Below the pieces are notes generated by a model. The model was not told the DNA's origin, did no database searches, and was given only the letters and a program-made list of their open reading frames with translations. 64,000 nt of DNA from Alitta virens (Eukaryota > Annelida > Polychaeta > Phyllodocida > Nereididae), in NCBI GenBank assembly GCA_932294295.1, contig OW028576.1, positions 30,096,747 through 30,160,746 of the forward strand, written 5' to 3'. Positions 23,500-33,332 of the stretch are shown piece by piece; within the stretch, counting starts at the first letter, position 1, and the number at the start of each line of letters is the position of its first letter. The translations under genes were made by a program, and so were the position numbers.

Positions 23500-24669
23500 C
23501 TCTATCTTTTTTCAAATAAATAACTGAAATAAATTGCATATGGCAATATACGCATTCTTTGATGCCTGAACATTTCTTTTGATACTGAAGTATATCAGAT
23601 TTTAGCTCGTTGATTACTAACTATTCTCATCTAATCAGCATATTCTACAAACACTACTGAAATGATGGTGATGAAAACTTTATTTGACCATGAATGGAAT
23701 GAAAACATAGATAGATAGATAGATAGATAGTGGTGGTGGGAATTTGATTTGTAGAAATGGAGTGAAAGTGTTGCTTTTATAGTTTAGAATTGCCAGTTTG
23801 AAGCTTTCAGTTCACAAGTTACACAAATGTGTAACCTGTTTTAGCAATGTCATTGCGCATATGCAAGCTTGTGACACCACAATTTTGATCGGGGCTATGT
23901 CACATGGTATCAAGAAGGGGTTTTGCTCCTTTGATACTAAATTAACAGTAAATGAGAGAAATTTGGTCAAACCTTTTAGTAAACCTCATAATTGATATAT
24001 ATGCGCACTACTATATTAACTAACAAATGATAGCACACTTGGACAAGATGCGCATATCTTATGATAATAACATAGTTATTCTAGGATATTTTTTACTTTT
24101 TATTCACAGTTTTGAAATATTGTAAATCTAAAGATCTTAATATCACACTTAATAGCAGAAATACACCCTTCAAGCTATCTTAAGTTCAATTTCCAATCAG
24201 TTGTAATAAATATCATTTAAGTGAACATTAATTGTTTAAAGAATGGGGTAAAAGAGTCACCCCAGGGGCTGCTTCTGGAGGGGTAAAAAGTCATTACTAT
24301 TTTTAGAATAGGGGGTTTCCAAGTATTGCACCATAGACTACAGCACGCTACAACAGGCTGCAATGGAGGGGGGGCCAAGGGGGGGGTCTGATTCACTGCA
24401 CCGTGACTGCAATTCTATTTTTAGAATAGGGGGGTTTCCTATGACGTGATGACTTTGACAGGTGTGCGATTTATTACCTACCCTTCCTTCACATAAGCTA
24501 CCCTAGCTTCACCGGATGCATTGGAGTGTGAAATTTAATTACTACCCTACTTCATCCTGTTCTCCAAAAGACAATGGGTTTCCCTTTGATGTTGCTACCT
24601 TACTACCTCCGTTTCACCAAAAGTCAAGTGGATTCCTTTGCGGGCTGTAGAGCACCATCTTATACTACT

Positions 24670-24960
24670 TTGATGAACTTATCATGCAGCTTAGACAAAG
24701 TGGATATGGGTGTTATGATGGCCCACACTTCATAGGGTCTGTAGCTTATGCAGATGACTTGGACTGCAGAGTATGCTACGTATTTGCCAAATCTACTCTC
24801 AGGATTCAATTCAACGGAGCAAAGAGCCAGTTTGTTGTCTTTGATGATAAGGTCTCAAATAGAGAAATCGAAATCAACATTTTTGGTACCATAGCTACTG
24901 TAGAGGGGAGTGATAATCATGAATGTCTGAATTTTAATGGGAAACTATCCTAGCTTTGTT
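24670..24960 (+). pseudogene. Non-LTR reverse transcriptase, 3' part after the Polinton insertion
   Basis: After the right TSD the reading resumes with LRQSGYGCYDGPHFIGSVAYADDL (YADD catalytic block at about 24747-24758), then IQFNGAKSQFVVF, as expected directly downstream of the GxxQG-SP-LF block that ends at 8923. A small frame change and loss of the segment after YADD show it is dead. Together with 8400-8923 it forms one interrupted gene. Confidence 0.85.
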
Positions 24961-25094
24961 ACGGTTCCAAAACCCTTTCTAATGATGTGTTACACATAAG
25001 TGTACCTTTATTTTTGATCCCTCCCAAGCCTTGTTGAAAATTTGATCCTTTACGAGGAAATTTAGCGATTTTCGCAACTTTAAAGGTAAACTCT

Positions 25095-25200
25095 GTTTGC
25101 TGGGTAGCCTAAGTGGTTAAGGCATTAATTAGTCAGTTAGAAAACTAACCATACTCTGAAGGTCCCAGGTTTGATTCCTAGCACAGGCACTCTTTATGAG
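25095..25200 (+). mobile_element. tRNA-like SINE head, second family
   Basis: GGGTAGCCTAAGTGGTTAAGG resembles an A box and AGGTTTGATTCCTAG a B box at tRNA-like spacing, with a long insert in the anticodon arm. The downstream body to about 25400 has no clear end or TSD. A decayed tRNA-derived SINE is the likeliest explanation; a functional tRNA is unlikely because the stems do not pair well. Confidence 0.5.
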
Positions 25201-26029
25201 CTTAATAGCTCGATGTCAGTATTGCGAGACATTAACCATAGTGGCTTGAGTAAGTTGAAGCACCCCTGAGGTAAAAGTGTAAAATGGCATGGAATCGAAC
25301 CATATCAGCCCATCATTACATCTGACTCTGATAGCTGGTCATATAAGCCGACTAAGTTTCTGACCAGTAGCATTGATGTAATACTTAAATGACCTTCCTG
25401 CATAATTCACAAAATTGCCAGCAAATATAAATATTAAAAATTTCCCTGTAGTGTTTTGCAAGGATGTTCAAAATCTGTTTTGGTTGTGAAGGAGTGTTCC
25501 CTACCTATGTAAACTTTAAGTGTAATAAAAAATAAAAAGGAGGGCATTTCATGGACCAGTATACAAGAAGCTTGGGATTCGTGAGAAATAACATGGGTTA
25601 TAATGTTATAATATGTAAACTTGTGTGTGCGACAAAGTGAGTGGACATGGCCTATAAAGAAGAAAAGTATCAGGGCTAGTACTGGGCTTATCTGGCAATT
25701 TTTAAAAATGCATTTAGCATAAGAAGTTAAACAGACTTCTATGCAACATACCAAATTTTTGACCAACAAGTAAAATGACAATTGACTCAATCTATATGTG
25801 CCCATAAAAATAACCAATGCCCTTTTTGATAAGCAATGCTTGTATAGAGATAAATTAGAAGTATAAAATTCTTGGCTATTGTGTGGAGACTTAATCCCAA
25901 ATGTCAAGGCCCACTGTCAAACTATTATTTCAAGTTAAGGGTTTGCCTGACAGATTCATATGTTTGAACTATTTCATAGTTTTTAGCAATAATAGGTAGG
26001 AAGAACATTGATGAAGAACTTAACTAAAT

Positions 26030-26053
26030 GGGGTGGGGGGGGGGGGGTGGGGG
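26030..26053 (+). repeat. G-rich run
   Basis: Runs of G broken only by two T residues, a possible G-quadruplex former, in the large intron of host gene B about 570 bases before the next exon. Length in the assembly may be unreliable. Confidence 0.8.
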
Positions 26054-26623
26054 TTACTTTTCATAAAAGCTTAAAAATGTATTTTAAAATTAAGTGACTG
26101 AGTATGTAAAAGGACGGAATATATGCGATGGTGAAGGATGGACTGGCAGAATTAGACTTTACTTCTAATGAAGTTAAATCAATTATTGAGGACATGTGTC
26201 TCGATTAATTATTGATGACATGTGTCTCAATTAATCTTTGCATTTTTATTATTATAGTATAAACCATGTATTGTATCAGTAGTCCAATAGTATGAATAAA
26301 GATGATATATATATATATTATATTATACTTATGGCCATAAAACCCCCAAAAGGCACACCAACGCTAGTTGAGACATAATATGACAAAGTTTTAAGCATGT
26401 AGATGAAATAGAGTCAGACTTCTGCTCCGGTAACGAAAAAATAAAAAAGTTTTTCCTGATTTCCTAATAGATAGCTGCGACATTTCAGTGAGACTATCAA
26501 AATGCACAAGTCCATAAAGACTAAATAAATACTAAATTATATCAATGTACATGCAATAAAGTTGCAGTTCTGCTCCGGTAACAAAAGTGTGACGACCACC
26601 GACAAGTTCACTACATTTTTCAG

Positions 26624-26873
26624 GTTCAGTACTTCAACAACATAGCTGTTATGGCAGACAATTTCATTGGATTTGATTATGAATCCTCCTCGACCAGTGT
26701 TATGCGATACTCATATGCCACAGGACCTGGAACTGAATTTCTAGACACTCACGGCTACAACCGTTACTACACTGCAACTGATCTGAATCTAAGACCAGAA
26801 TCCCTGTTGGATTCTACTTCAGGAACACCCATGCGCCGTGTTCCACTCGCTCACTTTTATGTAAGCTTGGAAG
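26624..26873 (+). CDS. Host gene B, internal exon
   Basis: Acceptor CTACATTTTTCAG precedes an open phase-0 exon reading VQYFNNIAVMADNFIGFDYE, then SVMRYSYATGPGTEFLD and RRVPLAHFYVSLEG. Two donors are possible. GTAAGC at 26861 is the stronger but leaves phase 0. GTATTC at 26874 leaves phase 1, which fits the phase-1 start of the exon at 27841; I chose this one for that reason. The aromatic-rich strands continue the beta-sandwich of the exon at 7423. The exon has no homologue upstream in the window, so gene A would carry its copy left of position 1. Confidence 0.6.
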
Positions 26874-27596
26874 GTATTCAATTTTGAAATTTCTCAGTGT
26901 TTTGAGGCAGTTTCCATATAATATGTTACATCGGCTGAGACAATATTGAGCGAATCTGGCAAGATATGAAAGAAAATAAAAACAGAACAATTGTCAATCC
27001 TGACAGCTATCAGTAACTGCACCCAAACTATTGTTTAATGATTTAAGCATACAATGCAGTCAATGAGTGGCATAGGGCCTGCATTGCAAGTCACCCGTGA
27101 TTTGCTGCATGCCTTATTTAAGTCTCCAAACAACTGATGACGTCACCAATGGTCAAATTGTTTTCAATGACCTCATCAATTGACTTTTCGTGACGTCATC
27201 AATGGATGATATCAATGGTTAGGCCAAAAAACTTACCAAGAAGCCCCACTCATTTAACTTCACATTGTAAACTGCTTTCTGCTATAGGGCCTGCAAGTCA
27301 CCCGTGATTTGCTGCATGCCGGTCTCAAAACAATTGATGACACCACCGATTGTCCAATTGTAGCGCGGTTTCAAAATAGGGAAATTCTGCTAAATTTTTA
27401 TCAACTTGCGCATTGATATAGTTTTGGGTATATGCCTATAAACAACACATCATCAGAACCGCAGTGCAAATTACAAACCAAATTTGGTCCATCAATCAGT
27501 AAAAGCTGCTGAGAAAAACCTGGTACAATATATGTCTCTAAAAATCTGTGATTTTTTGACGTAGTACAAATCGTCCACACTCAATTCGTTTAACAT

Positions 27597-28678
27597 GCAA
27601 TAAGAGAAAACAAACATGACGGATGTTGCTTTGGAAGTCATGGACCTTGTTTTCGTTTTATTTTGATCTAGAATTGTTGCAATTGAATAAATCCACTGTA
27701 ACTTCACAAATTTACAAGCAAGAAATTTCATGATATTTAATGCATGGGTGGTGGTGCACCTATCATGTCACTGCAGCACCATCTGTGAAAACATAATCTT
27801 CGTTGTTTTAGCAAAATATTTCATTTTTCAACATTAACAGGAGCAGTCAACATGAAGGTAACAACACAAGGAGAGACAGCCAAGATGTCGTCCACACTCT
27901 TTTCACTAACACCTCTACAGTTCAATCTCACACAGATTTCACAAGTGGCTCACATCATTGGTCAGTGCGCCCTGAGTTGTACCGCAAAACCAATCTGCTC
28001 TGGTTTTCACTTTGACCCTAATGCAACCTCACCAGAAATTAAATGCATCACTTGGATAAATTGAATAAATAAACCCTATCATAGATCTTACATTTTGGAA
28101 AACATTGTGCTTTTTTAAAATATATTGTTGCGGGTTTAGTGCAGTATAGCGGACTGAAAATTTATGCCTGTATTAGGCATTCATTAAATAAAATAATCAC
28201 TATTTTAAACCAAATTTCGTGCTAGTACACAATAAGAATAACATTTTTGTAGAGTAGCAGGGCTTTGGGGGCCGCAGCCCCCGAGAAAAACAAAATGTAA
28301 AAAATAATAAGCTGCGTTCTTGCCTTGAAGCCACAGTTTGTTTTTTGACGTAACATATTGAATTCAAGCATTTGACGTCATTGGCCTGGCAATGGGACTC
28401 GCTGAATATGGTCTTAAATTTGGGTCCGCTATACTGCACTTTTTCCATTGTTGCAAACATAATGAAATGGGTATTCATACATGACTATGTTTAGACCAAA
28501 AGGAATAAATATCAGGTGTTGTGTCAATGTGTTAAGAATACCAGCAGCACTAGGCCTACAATATAAACACTTTAATACACTACTGTATAATAATATATAT
28601 TTTTTAGTTATATGCAAAACCTTAATTGCCAGCACAGATGGTCTACCGACCTGCGAGCCCTAATCACCGGCTGCCCCT
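27597..28678 (+). repeat. Segmental duplication, copy 2 (3' end of host gene B)
   Basis: Direct copy of 681-1735, beginning AAGAGAAAACAAACATGACG and ending CCGGCTGCCCC. It includes the terminal exon, the downstream GC-rich hairpin and an AT-rich tail. Confidence 0.85.
27841..28064 (+). CDS. Host gene B, terminal exon (PAN/apple-like C-terminus)
   Basis: The exon follows acceptor ACATTAACAG in phase 1, and joining to 26873 gives EGAVNMKVTTQGE. It reads through MSSTLFSLTPLQFNLTQ and a PAN/apple-like cysteine block (GQCALSC, ICSGFHFDP, IKCITW), and ends at a TGA followed by overlapping AATAAA signals. It is paralogous to 925-1148, with few replacements (for example TGKPTCSGFR against TAKPICSGFH), so both copies look selectively maintained. 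The protein is probably secreted; ligand unknown. Confidence 0.65.
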
Positions 28679-28799
28679 GGACTTTCCTGCTGACTTTGGA
28701 CAGGTTGCTATTCGCCTGCCTGGATGCACAACGGGCGCACCTACTGACACTCATAAGAGCTGCTGCATCAAAAGTCACTACATAAAGCTCCTGATTTAA
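28638..28799 (+). CDS. Possible alternative terminal exon of host gene B (53 codons)
   Basis: After a polypyrimidine-poor acceptor (CCAGCACAG) an open frame reads MVYRPASPNHRLPLDFPADF and ends TGAPTDTHKSCCIKSHYIKL followed by LI and TAA. The frame is phase 0 and would join the strong donor at 26860 in phase. The first dozen codons are conserved at about 1692-1735 in copy A, with two of four differences synonymous. Codon-like composition and paired cysteines argue for coding. It could equally be an unrelated small exon. Confidence 0.35.
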   Translation: MVYRPASPNHRLPLDFPADFGQVAIRLPGCTTGAPTDTHKSCCIKSHYIKLLI

Positions 28800-28989
28800 C
28801 TTGGCAAAGCCAAAAGACCTCCGGTTACTTAGAAACTGTCAATGGCGCATATCATACGTCTTCACGAATGGCAAATTAAATTTCTGGAAGAAGGTAATAA
28901 TAAATGTGCGATAATTTGCCATTTATTTAAATACGTTAAATCCATAATGGCTACAGAGCATTAGCTCGTACGTGCCCCAAGCTTCGAGC

Positions 28990-31100
28990 CATTTAAAGGA
29001 ATTTGCTATCGCCTTTCTGTTACGCTGGTACTTAAATTAATAACACCTTTGTCATCAACATAACTCTTAATGTCCTCATTCTCGAAAACATTATTCACTA
29101 GGTCGGCTAAATCAACAAACTCACCACTGAGCGTTGCCTCCTTGATTTTGACCGGCACATGCTCCGTGCCCGGTGGAAAATTGTCCGTAAAATGTTCATG
29201 TCACCTGGCACCAGTATTGCCATATTCTCTTCAGCCGCCGGGATGGCCTCTGGCTCGCAAAAACTGCGGTTGGAGTGATTTTGCCGCCTCTGAGGCGGGG
29301 TACCTGCCAGAAAGCACCTCCCGCAGTGACCCTTGTGAGACCTCTCGAATACGGACGCCTCTAATAACTGCTGGATAGCTCTGCGGCAGCAGCTGCTCTG
29401 CAGGGCTGTCATCAAGCCTCAAATCCCTCTCAAACGCTTTGGACAATTCTGGCTCGGATTTGTGGCCCTGGTTCCGGGTGGACTTCTCCTGGGTGGACTG
29501 CTCTTCCGGGGCTGCAAGAGCGACATCATCGACAAACTGCATGGATTTGGCACCAGGCCTCACTGCCTTGATGTACTGCCTGCCTTCATCTACCTTGTTT
29601 CGATGGCGATACAGCTGCCTGGGCCTCTCGCCTGCCCCACGCAGCATGGGCTCAAACCTATGGTCACCATGCTCCCAGTCGTGCACCCATCTGGCTCTGC
29701 CAGCCGGTGTTAAACCTACCGGACTCAGTAGTTCTATGTATTAGAGCTGAAACTGAACTGAAGGTTTTTGCACCAGAATGAGTCTTTGGGTAGTTCCTTG
29801 AACCCTGTATGAAAGCCTGAGTGCAGGCTTTTACCAGAAACTGCACAAAAGGTCTGTCAGGATGGAGGGCAAGTTTACTGGCAAGGCGACTGATGTTGAC
29901 AGGTGTAGACGTGCGCAGCATCATCTCTTTTTGGTTTGAGGCCCAGTCTTGTCTAAAGGGCAAGTTCCCTTTTGGTATTCACCTTTGCAAGAAGTACAGA
30001 CATGGGCTCGCGAGCAGTTGGGAGCATGACAACCTTTGTCCGAGTTAAAGTTGTTGCACACCTCCTTGCCTTGGTGGAAGTGTCGGAGTCTCCCGTGAGT
30101 GTCCACTCTGCCATGGGTGTCCACTCTGCCCAGGGTGTCCCCATATGGCCGTTCCATATGGTAGGTCGATCGGGCTGGTTGCTCACGATGCTGGTTCTTG
30201 AGGCTTAGAGGACAGAAGAGGGAGTTATGTGAAGTGCTACCACACGAAGCACTCAAGTTCACAGGTTTTCCAGAGAAAATATTGTTGTAAGGAATCTTGT
30301 CGCGAATGTATCAGTCAATACAAACATTGTGGAACCTCAACAGTGCAGCCGCTCTCTGGGTAAACTGGCAATGGTAGTCATAAAAAGCACTACCTGGATG
30401 GCGTGCAGCCATGTTGACGATGGTGCACTCGTAGATGTCCAGTTCCAGTCTGCGGTGGGGGAAGGCAGTACTAATGACAGCCTTGCAAGTAGAAAACGCA
30501 ATAAATTCGGCGATGGAGAGGACCCTGGGGCACGTAGGTCTCTATTGGCACTGTCACTAGGGGAGGCACGCTCTGTGTTGTCACCTGAGCCACGAAAGTT
30601 TGGAACCAGAAGGACAGCTAGATTCACGTCCCTACCTTGAGTGATGGACTGTCGAAGGTCTGGCGACACGCTAACAACCTCCGGGATAGACTGGGAGAAA
30701 TACCCGAATCTGGAATGGACAATACCTGGCCGGGGTCCTGATATTTGCTCAGGGCTCCCTGCTGCTGCGCTGGGGCTGTCAAACACTAAACTCCTGTATG
30801 CAGATGCCAACGTGAAGTCCGCGTGACGACCGCTGGAAGTGTTTTGCGAGACTGCGACGTCGCAGGATCATTCTGGACTTGGGTTCAAGCGAGATTCGAG
30901 CGACGAAACTTGCTGGCATAAACCGGCAAGAGAATCCAGTACGGTAGCATAAACACCTTCGAATTTCATTGCCCTTGACGTCATTCTGTGGGGATGCCCT
31001 TGGCTGCGCACGAGGCTGCACAGATGACGTAACATGGGGCACATTGTCAGCTGGTTCGGCCGACCGTTGCTGGTTTTGAAGCAAGTGAATAAGCACAGAT
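28990..31100 (-). pseudogene. Decayed DIRS-like retrotransposon gag/linker region
   Basis: Read on the minus strand, the order is: a broken N-terminus homologous to 1-291; DFTLASAYRSLVFDSPSAA; SQSIPEVVSVSPDLRQSI; AARHPGSAFYDYHCQFTQ; a CCCH-type finger VCNNFN-x3-GCHAPNCSRAH with VCTSCKG at about 29975-30040; and a linker with HPDRPFVQFLVKACTQAF near 29840. A second gag-like stretch follows to 28990, with SGRYPASEAAKSLQPQF, LVPGDMNILRTIFH and LSGEFVDLADLVNNVFENED. Frames change several times and stops occur, so it is dead, and the order suggests two overlapping or rearranged fragments. The finger and linker resemble those preceding the reverse transcriptase of DIRS-like elements; no RT or recombinase is present. 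Confidence 0.6.
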
Positions 31101-31555
31101 CATCAAGCATTGCTTGGGAAATCTATTCCCCGATGTGCACAATCATCTCTGAGGCATTGTAAGGTCCAATTAACTAGCAGATCAGGATCGTACAGTGGGC
31201 GTCAATTTGCCAGTCGTCCTGCTCTGCCTTGAGTGGGCACCATATTATGATGTGCGCTCACGTGCGTCCAGGTGAATCAAAATAAACAGAGACACGTGAA
31301 CCCGGGCACGCTCAAAAGTATCCAAGATGGTCTAGAAGTACTCCGTACTGCAACAAGGTGAAATATGGATGACAAGGCTTAGCGTACCAGGAACAATATT
31401 AAATCCGAAACAGGGTAGAGTAAATCTGTGTTTTTCATCAAAATCAGAAACAAGTCTGCTGACCGGAAGTGACCGGTCACGTGATGAGCTAAGAATAGCT
31501 TGGTTGCTGGACATTGGCTGTGCACAAACCATTTAATAAATCAAATAGGTGATAT
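31000..31555 (-). repeat. 5' leader of the DIRS-like element, copy 2
   Basis: Matches 292-680, including CGTGCGTCCAGG, AAATAAACAGAGACACGTGA, TCAGAAACAAGTCTGCTGAC and GGCTGTGCACAAACC. Similarity ends near 31552, marking the element's 5' boundary. Confidence 0.6.
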
Positions 31556-31779
31556 TTTCCATCATGATGAATACATTGAATTGATGTAAATAAATGTTGT
31601 ATTACAGTTTTGTAATACTGATTTAGTTTTACAGCTGTCTTTTATATAATTAGGTGAAATATTAGTTGAGATGTAGAGGTTTGTGGAAAATAAGAATTTT
31701 TCCCTCCATCATTATATGTCTTCAATACAAAGAATATCTCAATGAAGTTACGATTTTTAAAACATACATAATCACACTT

Positions 31780-31985
31780 TAATTCTCCAAAGTTCTATGC
31801 ATGTCATTGTAAACTAAAAAGTATCAGCGGTAAGGGAATGCAGCAAACAACACAATTTAATTTTTTTTCATATTTCGCATTATAATATGAAAAGAAGTAT
31901 GAAATAAATGTTACAATGAGGTTTTGAAAGTGAAAGCATTAGAATTAAGATATTTCAGAGCCAAATTTTATGGAGGTACATAATT
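31780..31985 (+). repeat. Dispersed repeat, copy 2 (also at 8140-8340)
   Basis: Shares GCAAACAACACAATTT, TATGAAATAAATG and ATGAGGTTTTGAAAGTGAAAG with copy 1. It ends just before the foldback at 31990. Confidence 0.65.
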
Positions 31986-31989
31986 ATTA

Positions 31990-32092
31990 TGGCCAAATGT
32001 GCCGCGTTTTCCATGAGAAGCATAAACGCTAATTTAGCGTTTTCCATGCGTTTATTTAAATGCATGGAAAAAGCACGTGGCACAATTGGCCA
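31990..32092. repeat. 103-bp foldback sequence
   Basis: TGGCCAAATGTGCC...TTTTCCATG on the left pairs with CATGGAAAAAG...GGCACAATTGGCCA on the right (about 26-30 bp arms with small bulges). A second small palindrome, AAACGCTAATTTAGCGTTT, sits between them. It directly precedes another hairpin at 32106-32163. Confidence 0.8.
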
Positions 32093-32105
32093 TGTAGGTA
32101 TTATA

Positions 32106-32163
32106 GGAAAACCACACGAGTCCTTGATCTGTTTGACAGATCAGGAACGAGATGTGGTTTTCC
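32106..32163. repeat. 58-bp hairpin
   Basis: GGAAAACCACA...TTGATCTGT pairs with ACAGATCA...TGTGGTTTTCC across a TTG loop, an imperfect stem of about 27 bp. Fourteen bases separate it from the foldback at 31990-32092. It could be a tiny MITE or a small-RNA precursor; nothing here decides. Confidence 0.75.
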
Positions 32164-33332
32164 CTTTTATTCCCAAATAATTTCAGCCAAATGGACCTTA
32201 AAACATAAAATCAGTCAAAAATTGACAAAGTCATTGAATAAAACATACAAGACCAGTCTAGAATGATACTAAATGCAGCGTCAAGACTCAATAGCATCAT
32301 GAATGTCCTCGCAGACTTCGCTTTGCATATATTTTATTGCATAAAATTCTCAGTTTTTGCCTGATTTTTAATTTAAACTTTATTCTGGACATAAAACAAT
32401 ACTGTTATATTATAAGTTGGTATTAATCTGACACATCAACTGTAGTTACGCCGACATTTTTCGGCCGTACGCGTTTCGTCCTTATTTTGAAATAGCAACG
32501 TCTTGAACTTCCTTATTTAGGGCATGCCTGATTTCGCACGATATGGTTGCATTTGGGAAACAAAACAGTGGATGTGATATGGAGATTTAGAAAATATGAT
32601 TTTTTCACATTTTTCCATCATTACTTTAATTCCATATTATCTATGGTCACAACACACCAAAGGGTGCACAACTAAACTATTTTAGACATGTTATGTCAAA
32701 GTTTCAAGCATTTAGCGTGCCCCCCACCAAACCACCCACCAAACCACCCGCCAGCCCACCCGTCACACAGACATTTTTTCGTCCGAGTAACTACTATACC
32801 TTCAACAAATGTTTTTGTAAAGGTTGAAATATATATTTCAAGCCAGAAACAGATCAGAAACAGAAAACTTTGACATATGTTATGGTCATCAAAAGTGGCC
32901 TTAGTTGTAAGATAAATTTAGGAATTATTTTGAGTTCAAAATTCGAATCCAAAACTTGTAGTGGGGTATAGTCTGATCCTGATATTATTTCCTTAATTTA
33001 TTTGAAGTCTTTGGGAACGCGAAGAAACTATGCTGTTTAAATTAATTGTGAAATTGTATCCATTATACTCAACCAGGTTAGCTGACATTCTACTCTAAAT
33101 GGTTATCAATCAGAAACATAGACAGATAAGTAAAACGTTCAGTTTCTTCTATGGTCATGGCAATATTTACAGTAATAATACTTATTTTTTGGGTTATGAG
33201 TATAGTATGTTATGTAAACCATATATAGTTATTGAAAATTGTCCTGTAATCCAGTTGGTTTGAATACAAAGCTGAAAGAGTTTGAGTTTTTACATGGAAC
33301 ATTCCTCAATGTACTGACAGAAAAGAGGATTA

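Larger units (their letters stand above)
8930..24669. mobile_element. Palindromic non-autonomous Polinton (Maverick)-like element
   Basis: The element starts AGTAGTATAAG and ends with its exact reverse complement CTTATACTACT. The 6-bp duplications TTGATG flank it perfectly (8924-8929 and 24670-24675). The length of 15,740 bp, 6-bp TSD, AG start and terminal triplet repeat (AGT)2 agree with what is known of Polintons, which replicate by protein-primed sliding back. Decayed protein-primed DNA polymerase B lies in both arms. No integrase, ATPase, protease or capsid gene is visible, so it cannot move by itself. The arms are unusually long (5.9 and 6.3 kb around a 3.6 kb centre), leaving a near-palindrome. 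The insertion target was a dead non-LTR reverse transcriptase in the intron of host gene B. Confidence 0.8.
18417..24669 (-). repeat. Right inverted arm of the Polinton-like element
   Basis: Reverse complement of 8930-14806. It carries mirror copies of the polymerase fragment, MITE, SINE and tandem array. It ends CTTATACTACT directly before TSD TTGATG. Confidence 0.92.

Noticed and set aside
25434..25907. 157-codon minus-strand ORF
   Set aside because: Long for the region, but composition is that of random AT-rich DNA, with no domain, no splice context and many aromatic residues from A/T runs.
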